Positions 1-5,804 of a stretch of DNA of 6,731 bases are shown piece by piece. Source of the stretch: Frankiales bacterium (lineage in GTDB: Bacteria; Actinomycetota; Actinomycetes; Mycobacteriales; SCTD01); contig JAODNS010000106.1 of assembly GCA_025465145.1 (NCBI GenBank), positions 1 through 6,731 of the forward strand, given 5' to 3'. The translations under genes and the position numbers were made by a program. The notes under the pieces are model-generated. The model saw nothing but the letters and a program-made list of their open reading frames with translations. It had not been told where the DNA came from and searched no databases. How positions within the stretch are numbered: the stretch's first letter is position 1; each line of letters starts with the position of its first letter.

Positions 1-429
1 CCACAGCGCGAGGTGTCCTCCGGCGGAGTGGCCGACGACGGACAGCCGCGCCGGGTCGACCCGGCCGGCCCACCGCCCGGTGGCCAGCGCGTCGTAGGCG
101 GCGGCGACGTCGCGCAGGGTCGTCGGCCACGGGGCATCAGCGGCGGCGTAGTCGATGTTCCAGCACAGGTAGCCGCGGCCGGCCAGGTCGGCGGCGACGG
201 CGTCCTCGAGGTGGCGGTCGTACCCCGGCCCCCAGTACCCGCCGTGCACGAGCACGACCGTGGGCAGCGGGCCGGGCGGCGCGTCCGGCGGCAGCCACCA
301 CTCGCCGCGCTCCTCGACCACGCGCACGGTGCCCGTCACGGGACGGGCCCTGGGCGCGGGGCCGCCGCCGCAGGCGCCCAGCAGGAGTGCCGGCAGGCCG
401 GCCAGCAGGCGTCGACGGCTCACCGTCAC
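1..429 (-). CDS. alpha/beta hydrolase, lipoprotein signal (3' part cut by window edge)
   Basis: This is the N-terminal 143 residues of an exported alpha/beta-hydrolase-fold enzyme; the rest lies beyond the left edge. I translated it by hand from a GTG at 429. The start MTVSRRRLLAGLPALLLGAC is a lipoprotein signal with lipobox LGAC (lipidated Cys20). The SRRRLL stretch resembles a twin-arginine motif, so Tat export is possible. HGG at 62-64 is the oxyanion-hole motif that follows a beta strand (TVVLV). GHSAGGHLAL at 133-142 is the nucleophile elbow with catalytic Ser135. HGG plus GHSAGGH is typical of the BD-FAE / kynurenine-formamidase-like and esterase/lipase groups. The Asp and His of the triad would lie in the missing part. 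The start overlaps the stop of the upstream lipoprotein gene as GTGA (429-426), implying translational coupling. A second GTG at 423 is an alternative start. The substrate cannot be inferred; esterase, amidase or peptidase are all possible. Confidence 0.88.
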   Translation of the reverse strand, partial: MTVSRRRLLAGLPALLLGACGGGPAPRARPVTGTVRVVEERGEWWLPPDAPPGPLPTVVLVHGGYWGPGYDRHLEDAVAADLAGRGYLCWNIDYAAADAPWPTTLRDVAAAYDALATGRWAGRVDPARLSVVGHSAGGHLALW

Positions 430-920
430 TTCGGCGCGTTGGCGCCCGTGTCGGCGGACGTGGCGCACTGCTCGAACCCGTAGCTCTTCATCCAGGGCAC
501 GTCGGCCTTCGTCTTCAGCGGCGGGTTCGTGACCAGCTGGAACAGCGCGGCGGTGTCCTTCTTCTTCGCGGCCGCGGCGACGTCCATGTCGTACTTGTCG
601 CCGTCCGCCAGCTGCTCGCGCAGCGGGGTCAGCACCTTCGCCTCGACGTCAGCCGCGTCGTCCGGCGGCGGCGCCAGCGCGCTCAGCTCGGTGAGGTTGG
701 TCCGCGCGATCTCGACGATGCTGTGGACGTACGCGGGGACGAGGTCGACGGCGGTCGGCTGCTTCTTGCGGACCTCGGCCAGCGCGCTGTTGCCCTTCGC
801 GCAGATCGCCTCCGCCTCGGCGAGGTACGCGTCCTTCGCCGAGGTGTCGGCGCCCTTCTCCTCGGAGCCGCCGCCGCAGGCCGCGAGCAGCAGGAGCAGG
901 ACGGGCAGGGCGCGCTTCAT
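426..920 (-). CDS. small secreted lipoprotein of unknown function
   Basis: This is a predicted membrane-anchored lipoprotein of 164 aa. The signal MKRALPVLLLLLAACGGG is followed by an acidic/Ser linker; the lipidated Cys is residue 15 counted from the chosen start. I chose ATG 920 because AGGA at 932-929 sits 8 nt upstream. The upstream ATG at 929 would add MRG but has its AGG directly against the start codon, so it is less likely, though it is only 4 nt after the preceding stop. The mature part looks mostly alpha-helical and charged (DAYLAEAEAICAKGNSALAE near the N-terminus). It contains only two further cysteines, Cys40 in EAICAKGN and Cys152 in YGFEQC near the C-terminus, which could form a disulfide. 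Proteins with this AxxICAK...YG...C layout are, from memory, common hypothetical lipoproteins in Actinobacteria. No enzymatic motif is visible. It sits between the RNA methyltransferase gene and the hydrolase gene, overlapping the latter by 4 nt. Confidence 0.85.
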   Translation of the reverse strand: MKRALPVLLLLLAACGGGSEEKGADTSAKDAYLAEAEAICAKGNSALAEVRKKQPTAVDLVPAYVHSIVEIARTNLTELSALAPPPDDAADVEAKVLTPLREQLADGDKYDMDVAAAAKKKDTAALFQLVTNPPLKTKADVPWMKSYGFEQCATSADTGANAPK

Positions 921-933
921 GCCTCGCATCCTG

Positions 934-1740
934 TCAGGGACGGCGACCGACCGCCCAGCAGCCGACGGCCGCGGCGGCCGCCACGTTGAGCGAGTCGACG
1001 CCGGCGGCCATGGGGATGCGCACCCGCAGGTCGCTGGCCCGCTGGGCCTGGTCGGTGAGCCCCGGCCCCTCGGCGCCGAGCAGCAGCGCGGCCCGGTCGT
1101 CGTCGGCCAGCACCACGTCCTCGAGCCGCACGGCGTCGGACGCGGGCGTCATGGCGAGGATGCGGAAGCCGGCGGTGCGGACGTCGTCGAGCGACTGCGG
1201 CCAGGGGTCGAGGTACGCGTACGGGACCGCGAACACCTCGCCCATCGAGACGCGGACGGCCCGGCGGTACAGCGGGTCGCAGGAGGTCGGGCTCAGCAGC
1301 ACGGCGTCCATGCCGAGGCCGGCGGCGCTGCGGAAGACCGCCCCGAGGTTCGTCGGGCTGTTGACCTCCTCCAGCACCAGGACGCGCCGCGACGCCGCCA
1401 GCACGTCGGCGGCCTGCCGCAGCGGCGGACGCGAGAACGAGCCGAGCGCGCCGCGGTGCACGTGGAAGCCGGTGACGGCGTGCAGCACCTCGGCAGAGGC
1501 GACGTAGACGGGGCAGTCGAGCGCCGTCAGCTCCGGCAGCAGGTCGTCCACGCGGTTCGGAGCGACGAGCAGCGACCGCGGCCGGCAGCCCACCTGCGCG
1601 GCGCGGCGCATGACCAGCTGCCCCTCCGCGAGGAAGAAGCCCGCTTCCGGCTCGTGCCGCACGCGGCGGACGACGTCGGTCAGCCCGATGTAGTCGCCGA
1701 GCCGCGGGTCGGCCGGGTCGTCGACCTGCTCGACGTGCAT
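934..1740 (-). CDS. TrmH/SpoU-family RNA 2'-O-methyltransferase
   Basis: This 268-aa SPOUT-class enzyme is predicted to transfer a methyl group from S-adenosylmethionine to a ribose 2'-OH of rRNA or tRNA in the cytoplasm. All three family motifs are present: motif 1 at 124-139 (EEVNSPTNLGAVFRSA, with Asn131, Gly133 and the catalytic-type Arg137), motif 2 at 222-228 (GAEGPGL), and motif 3 at 242-256 (IPM...DSLNVA, with Ser250 and Asn252). Motifs 2 and 3 build the knotted AdoMet pocket. Residues about 35-105 (FFLAEGQLVMRRA through HRGALGSFSRP) match the SpoU substrate-binding domain that precedes the catalytic domain. The length is normal for the family. The ATG follows the upstream TAG with no gap (TAGATG), and I see no strong Shine-Dalgarno site, so re-initiation by the terminating ribosome is likely. 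The target nucleotide cannot be told from the sequence, so I give no gene symbol. Confidence 0.93.
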   Translation of the reverse strand: MHVEQVDDPADPRLGDYIGLTDVVRRVRHEPEAGFFLAEGQLVMRRAAQVGCRPRSLLVAPNRVDDLLPELTALDCPVYVASAEVLHAVTGFHVHRGALGSFSRPPLRQAADVLAASRRVLVLEEVNSPTNLGAVFRSAAGLGMDAVLLSPTSCDPLYRRAVRVSMGEVFAVPYAYLDPWPQSLDDVRTAGFRILAMTPASDAVRLEDVVLADDDRAALLLGAEGPGLTDQAQRASDLRVRIPMAAGVDSLNVAAAAAVGCWAVGRRP

Positions 1741-2805
1741 CTAGTGCGGCCGGGCGCGCTCGTACTGCACCGGCCACGTCACGTCCGCGCCGAGCTCGGC
1801 CGCAGCGCGCAGCGGCCAGTGCGGGTCGCGGAGCAGCTCACGGGCGAGCAGCACGACGTCCGCCTGCCCGTCGGCGAGCACCTTCTCGGCCTGGACCGGC
1901 TCGGTGATGAGCCCGACGGCGCCGGTCGCGACGCCCGCCTGCTCCCGGATCGCCGCCGCCAGCGGCACCTGGTAGCCGGGGCCGACCTCGACCTGCTGCT
2001 CCGGGACCAGCCCGCCGGAGGAGACGTCGACGAGGTCCACGCCCGCCTCCCGCATCAGCCTGCTGAAGGCGACCGCGTCCTCGAGCGTCCAGCCACCAGG
2101 AGCCCAGTCGGTGGCGGAGATGCGCACGAGCACCGGGCGTTCCGCGGGCCACGCGTCGCGGACCGCGCGGACGACCTCGAGCGGGTAGCGGACCCGGTTC
2201 TCGAAGGTCCCGCCGTAGGAGTCGGTACGGGTGTTCGTCAGCGGCGACAGGAACTGGTGCAGCAGGTAGCCGTGCGCCGCGTGGACCTCGACCGTGTCGA
2301 AGCCGGCCTGCTCGGCACGTCGCGTCGCGGAGACCCAGTCGGCCGTCAGCGCGGCGAGGTCTTCGGGGGTCAGCTCGCGCGGCGCCGGCCAGTCGGCGTA
2401 CCCGACCGGCGAGGCGCCGACGGTCGGCCAGCCGCCGTCAGCGGGGTCGACGTACCCGCGCCCCTCCCACGGCCGCCGGGTTGACGCCTTGCGGCCGGCG
2501 TGCGCGAGCTGCATCCCCGCCGCGGCACCCTGCGCCTGCACGAACCGAACCACCCGCGCCCACTGCTCGGCCTGCCGGTCGTTCCAGATGCCCGCGTCCT
2601 GGGGGCTGATCCGGCCGTCGGCCGTGACCGCGGTGGCCTCGGTGAGGACCAGTCCGGCGCCGCCGACGGCGCGCGCGCCCAAGTGGACCAGGTGCCACTC
2701 GTCCGGCAGACCGTCGACGGAGGAGTACTGGCACATGGGGGCGACCCAGACGCGGTTCCGGAACGTCGTGGCGCGCAGGGTCAGGGGACTGAAGAGGGTG
2801 CTCAC
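1741..2805 (-). CDS. NADH:flavin oxidoreductase, Old Yellow Enzyme family (YqjM/XenA type)
   Basis: This 354-aa FMN-dependent ene-reductase folds as a TIM barrel and uses NAD(P)H to reduce activated C=C bonds of enones and similar electrophiles; the physiological substrate is usually unknown. It aligns from memory end to end with Bacillus YqjM: FRNRVWVAPMCQYSS at 15-29 (Cys25 and Tyr27, the flavin-tuning pair of this subclass), QLAHAGRKAS at 99-108, HAAHGYLLHQFLSP at 175-188 (His175/His178 substrate anchors and Tyr180), TDSYGGTFENR at 194-204, Arg229, ATGAVG at 293-298, GRELLRDP-like ARELLRDP at 321-328, and the C-terminal PVQYER with Arg350, the arginine finger that reaches the neighbouring subunit in YqjM. 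A loop of about 15-20 residues after RPWEG (112-130) resembles XenA rather than YqjM. I chose GTG 2805 because MSTLFSPLTL matches family N-termini; a longer frame upstream is antisense to the next gene. No clear Shine-Dalgarno site is visible. It is first of a four-gene cluster. Confidence 0.94.
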   Translation of the reverse strand: MSTLFSPLTLRATTFRNRVWVAPMCQYSSVDGLPDEWHLVHLGARAVGGAGLVLTEATAVTADGRISPQDAGIWNDRQAEQWARVVRFVQAQGAAAGMQLAHAGRKASTRRPWEGRGYVDPADGGWPTVGASPVGYADWPAPRELTPEDLAALTADWVSATRRAEQAGFDTVEVHAAHGYLLHQFLSPLTNTRTDSYGGTFENRVRYPLEVVRAVRDAWPAERPVLVRISATDWAPGGWTLEDAVAFSRLMREAGVDLVDVSSGGLVPEQQVEVGPGYQVPLAAAIREQAGVATGAVGLITEPVQAEKVLADGQADVVLLARELLRDPHWPLRAAAELGADVTWPVQYERARPH

Positions 2806-2892
2806 GCTTTGGGACAAGCCGTCCCGTCGCGCGGCGATTCCCTCCCGGTAGCCTCGTCCGTCGTACCGACGAGCTGCCTGGAGGGCACCACC
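2806..2892. promoter_or_regulatory. divergent intergenic region with two inverted repeats
   Basis: These 87 bp separate the leftward ene-reductase cluster from the rightward membrane-protein gene, so promoters for both should lie here. I see two dyads. One is GGGAC-aagcc-GTCCC at 2811-2825, which ends 5 nt upstream of the reductase start codon. The other has arms CTCGTC (2853-2858) and GACGAG (2868-2873), enclosing a nested CGTCG-tac-CGACG at 2859-2871. TAGCCT at 2849-2854 could be an actinobacterial -10 for the rightward gene, but no good -35 stands 16-18 bp upstream. Either dyad could be an operator or an mRNA hairpin. Short GC-rich dyads also arise by chance. Confidence 0.4.
2880..2885 (+). 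promoter_or_regulatory. Shine-Dalgarno site of the 61-aa membrane protein gene
   Basis: GGAGGG lies 7 nt upstream of the ATG at 2893. It is the strongest ribosome-binding site in the window and supports this small gene as real. Confidence 0.75.
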
Positions 2893-3078
2893 ATGGCCGA
2901 CGGCCACAGCGCCAAGCCGACCTCGTGGGCGACCGTCGTCGTCCTCATCGTCGCGTTCGTGATCCTGGGCTTCGCGTTGCCGATGGGGTCGGTCGTGCTG
3001 GGCGTCGCCGGGGGTGTCCTGCTCGTGGTCGGTGTCGTGATGGTGTTCGCGTTCGGGCTGATGGAGGACTTCCACTAG
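2893..3078 (+). CDS. 61-aa two-helix membrane protein, hypothetical
   Basis: This is a small integral membrane protein of unknown function. After a polar N-terminus (MADGHSAKPTSW) come two hydrophobic helices, about 13-30 and 33-55, split by a Pro-Met-Gly turn (LPMGS). It ends with a short acidic tail, MEDFH. The order HG/S-rich start, SW, two helices, short tail resembles small two-helix membrane proteins that are widespread in Actinobacteria, but I cannot name the family with confidence. The ATG at 2893 is fixed by a strong Shine-Dalgarno site 7 nt upstream; a longer in-frame reading starting near 2500 is antisense to the ene-reductase and is not credible. It lies 35 nt upstream of the HD-GYP gene on the same strand with no visible terminator between them, so co-transcription and a physical partnership are possible but unproven. 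Confidence 0.82.
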   Translation: MADGHSAKPTSWATVVVLIVAFVILGFALPMGSVVLGVAGGVLLVVGVVMVFAFGLMEDFH

Positions 3079-3113
3079 TCACTCCGCGCGCCCCCGCCTG
3101 ATCCACACAGGGC

Positions 3114-5804
3114 ATGCGGCGAGGCCCGATCGCCGTCGATGACCTCCGCGTGGAGCAGTCGGACGGTGCTGACGCGCGCCGGTGGCGTGCCCGGCCGGTG
3201 CTGGCCGCGCTGGTGCTCTGCGCGCTGTACGCCGTGCCGTTCCTCGCCTCGACGGCGACCGTGCTGCTGCTCGCGAAGATCGACCCGGCTGCCGGGCACC
3301 GCTGGCTGACGTACCTGCTGATCGGGGCGACCGCGATCGGCGTGAGCGTCTCCGTGGAGCGCTCGCTGCGCCGGCTCCTGCCCGTCGCCACGCTGCTGCG
3401 CCTGACGATGCTGTTCCCGGACCGGGCGCCGTCCCGGTTCAGGGTGGCCCGTGCCGCGGCCGGCTCCACGCGCCGCATGGCCGCGGGATCCGTGGCCGGT
3501 GACGCCGCCCGCGACGCGCTCACGCTGATCGCCCGGCTCGGCGCGCACGACCGCCGCACCCGCGGCCACAGCGAGCGGGTACGCGTCTTCACGGACATGC
3601 TCGCCGAGGAGCTGAAGCTCCCGCAGGCCGACCGCGACCGGCTGCGCTGGGCCTCGCTGCTGCACGACATCGGCAAGCTGGCCGTGCCCACCACCCTGCT
3701 CAACAAGCCGGCGAAGCTGGACTCGCGCGAGTTCGCCGTGATGCGGACGCACCCGGAGGTCGGGGCGGAGCTGACGGCGGCGCTGCTGCCCTGGTTGGGC
3801 GAGTGGGGTCGCGGCATCGTCGAGCACCACGAGAAGTACGACGGCAAGGGCTACCCCGCCGGGCTGGCCGGTCTGGCCATCTCACCGGCCGGGCGCATCA
3901 TCGGCCTGGTCGATGCGTTCGAGACCATGACCGCGGCGCGTGCGTACAAGAAGCCGATGGCAACCCGCGCCGCCCGCATGGAGCTGGCCCGGTGCGCCGG
4001 GCAGCACTTCGACCCGACCTACGTGCGCGCGTTCCTCGGCGTCTCGCTCCCCCGGCTGCTGTGGGCGATGGGGCCGCTGTCGTTCCTGCTGCAGCTGCCG
4101 TTCCTGCGCAGCCTGGCCCAGGCGGGCGCTGGGTCGGTGCGTGCCGGCGAGCTCGCCACGACCGTCGCGGGAGCCGCCGTCGCCGCCGGGGTTGGCGTCA
4201 CGTCGGCGTACGCAGCGGTTCCCGCGCGGCCGGCGCCCGCGCCCGCCACTTTCACCGCGGCTGCGGAGACGCCCGCGCTGCAGGTGCAGGGGCCACAGCG
4301 ACGACGCGTCGCCGCTGCGCCGGCGGCCGTGCTGCCTGCGCCGACGCCGCAGGAGCCGGTGGTCGAGCCGGTGGTCGAGCCGGTGGTCGAGCCCGTGGTC
4401 GGGCCGGTCGCGCCGAGCGCACCGGAGGCAGGACCGGTGCCACCGACGGACCCGGCCCCGCCCGTGCTCGGTCCGGTGGCGCCGAGCCCGATCCTGGAGC
4501 CTCCGTTGGTCGGCCCGGTTGCCCCGCCGCCCGTAGAGCCGCCGTTGCTCGACCCGGTCGTCCCGCCCGTGGCGCCGACGCCCGCGGCCCCTACCGGCGC
4601 GCCCGTGGCGTCCTCGCCGGTCCCGACGCTCGGTCCGGTTGTCCAGGTCGACCCACCGTCGCCGCTCCCCACGCTCGGCCCGGTCGTTCCGCCTTCGTCT
4701 CCCGCGCCGCTCCCCACGCTCGGGCCGGTCGTCCCGACGGCAGCACCGTCGCCGGCACCGGTCGTTCCCACCACAGCACCGTCGCCGGCACCGAGCTCGC
4801 TCGCGACTCCCGCTCCGAGCCCGTCGACCCCGTTCACCGTCGCTCGGCCACTGCCGTCCCTGACCCTCACCGGGTTGCCGTCAGGGTCCACGTACGCCAC
4901 CGCGGTGACAGCGCAGCTGACGACGGACGACCCGCAGGCGTCGCTCGCCTGCTCGCTGGACGGCGCCGCGGCCGTGCCGTGCGGTCCGACGTGGTCGCTG
5001 TCGCAGCTCGCGCCCGGTACGCACACGGTCACCGCCTCGGCGACGAACGTGCAGACCGGCAGCACGAGCCGGACTGCCACGTTCATGGTGCTCGCGGTGC
5101 CAACGGTCCAGGTGGAGCCGGCCAACGTGTCCGGCTCCACGGCGACCGTCCGGTTCGTCCTCACCGACGCGACCGGAGCCGAGTGCTCCCTCGACGGCGG
5201 CGCCTGGACCCCCTGCGCCAGCGGGCTCACCTTCCCAGGGCTGCTCGACGGCCTGCACAGGGTCGATGTCCGCCCGCTGGGTCCGGCCGGCCCGGGCGAT
5301 CCCGGCACCACCGGCGCGTTCCGGATCGCCGCGCTGCTCCAGGGACCGCACGGGGTCGTGACGCGCAAGCAGCAGACGCTCCAGATCGCGCCGGTGGCAG
5401 GCGCACTCGCCTACCAGTGCCAGGTCGACGGCGGCGCGTGGACGCTCTGCGCCAACCCGAGCAACGAGACCTTCCCGCTCGGGCCGCACACCGTCCTGCT
5501 GCGCGCGGTCACGGCCGCCGGACCGCAGCCGGCGTCCGGCAGCGCGTTCACCGTGGTGGACGACGCGGTCACGTTCATCAGCACCCCGCCCGCCTTCACG
5601 ACGGGCACTACGGCCACCTTCGCGTTCAGCGCTGCGCCCGGCCTGAGGTTCCGCTGCGCGCTCGACAACGACCCCTACACGGACTGCGCCAGCGGTGTCG
5701 TGCTGACCGGCCTCACCCCCGGCAGGTACAGGTTCAAGGTCGTCAGCGTCGACGACGCCGGAGACGTGGGAAGCCCCCTCGGGTACACCTGGCGGGTGCG
5801 CTAG
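3114..5804 (+). CDS. membrane HD-GYP cyclic-di-GMP phosphodiesterase with Pro-rich linker and four C-terminal C-x9-C repeats
   Basis: This 896-aa protein is predicted to hydrolyse cyclic-di-GMP at the inner face of the membrane. Domains in order: Arg-rich N-terminus; membrane helices at about 28-54 and 64-81; a juxtamembrane segment with LFPDRAPSRF (100-109); HD-GYP domain at about 136-310; hydrophobic segments at about 312-333 and 346-367; a Pro/Val/Ala-rich linker (about 370-578); and four repeats (about 579-896). The HD-GYP signature is complete: HDRRTRGHS (145-153), HDIGK (184-188), His213, HHEKYDGKGYP (238-248) and Asp267 in LVDAFETMT. It should therefore be active, although Arg148 stands where some members have a metal-binding Glu. 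The repeats carry cysteine pairs 613/623, 691/701, 769/779 and 848/858 with motifs like C-x-L-D-G-G-A-W-x-x-C, as in secreted actinobacterial beta-sandwich repeats. Cys pairs and the linker suggest that this half is outside the membrane. The start ATG 3114 has only a poor, too-close AGGG; GTG 3150 is an alternative. No GGDEF or EAL domain is encoded nearby. Confidence 0.93.
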   Translation: MRRGPIAVDDLRVEQSDGADARRWRARPVLAALVLCALYAVPFLASTATVLLLAKIDPAAGHRWLTYLLIGATAIGVSVSVERSLRRLLPVATLLRLTMLFPDRAPSRFRVARAAAGSTRRMAAGSVAGDAARDALTLIARLGAHDRRTRGHSERVRVFTDMLAEELKLPQADRDRLRWASLLHDIGKLAVPTTLLNKPAKLDSREFAVMRTHPEVGAELTAALLPWLGEWGRGIVEHHEKYDGKGYPAGLAGLAISPAGRIIGLVDAFETMTAARAYKKPMATRAARMELARCAGQHFDPTYVRAFLGVSLPRLLWAMGPLSFLLQLPFLRSLAQAGAGSVRAGELATTVAGAAVAAGVGVTSAYAAVPARPAPAPATFTAAAETPALQVQGPQRRRVAAAPAAVLPAPTPQEPVVEPVVEPVVEPVVGPVAPSAPEAGPVPPTDPAPPVLGPVAPSPILEPPLVGPVAPPPVEPPLLDPVVPPVAPTPAAPTGAPVASSPVPTLGPVVQVDPPSPLPTLGPVVPPSSPAPLPTLGPVVPTAAPSPAPVVPTTAPSPAPSSLATPAPSPSTPFTVARPLPSLTLTGLPSGSTYATAVTAQLTTDDPQASLACSLDGAAAVPCGPTWSLSQLAPGTHTVTASATNVQTGSTSRTATFMVLAVPTVQVEPANVSGSTATVRFVLTDATGAECSLDGGAWTPCASGLTFPGLLDGLHRVDVRPLGPAGPGDPGTTGAFRIAALLQGPHGVVTRKQQTLQIAPVAGALAYQCQVDGGAWTLCANPSNETFPLGPHTVLLRAVTAAGPQPASGSAFTVVDDAVTFISTPPAFTTGTTATFAFSAAPGLRFRCALDNDPYTDCASGVVLTGLTPGRYRFKVVSVDDAGDVGSPLGYTWRVR
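4353..4400 (+). repeat. 12-bp tandem repeat, four copies, in the HD-GYP linker
   Basis: The unit GAGCCGGTGGTC (Glu-Pro-Val-Val) occurs three times perfectly (4353-4388) and a fourth time with one mismatch (4389-4400). A decayed GGGCCGGTC follows. Because the unit is 12 bp, copy-number change by slippage would keep the reading frame and alter only linker length. Confidence 0.9.
4741..4793 (+). repeat. 20-bp direct repeat, 33-bp period, in the HD-GYP linker
   Basis: CAGCACCGTCGCCGGCACCG is present identically at 4741-4760 and 4774-4793, giving a repeated APSPAP peptide with an 11-residue period. Nearby, the peptide PTLGPVV occurs three times (residues 504, 519 and 534), and the last two copies are 15 residues apart with near-identical codons. 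The linker seems to have grown by in-frame duplication. Confidence 0.85.

Noticed and set aside
529..2484. A 651-codon open frame on the plus strand across three minus-strand genes
   Set aside because: It is antisense to the lipoprotein, methyltransferase and ene-reductase genes, all of which have clear family motifs. The product is Arg/Gly/Val-rich without any domain, as expected from stop-poor high-GC shadow frames.
2806..3075. An N-terminal extension of the ene-reductase frame rich in His, Asp and Arg, starting near 3075
   Set aside because: It is the antisense of the 61-aa membrane protein gene and the intergenic region. Family N-termini match the GTG at 2805.
2945..3847. Minus-strand frames (about 250-300 codons) opposite the start of the HD-GYP gene
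   Set aside because: The plus strand here encodes membrane helices and the HD-GYP motifs; the opposite frames are Ser/Arg- or Gln/Arg-rich without recognisable domains.
4353..4400. The short regular repeats as a CRISPR-like or origin-type iteron array
   Set aside because: Units are 12 bp, contiguous without spacers, and in frame within a Pro-rich coding stretch; a coding repeat explains them.
4019..5368. A 449-codon Gly/Ser/Thr-rich minus-strand frame with a GSTT repeat
   Set aside because: The repeat is simply the complement of the Pro-Val-Val-Glu linker of the HD-GYP gene; no start signal or domain supports it.
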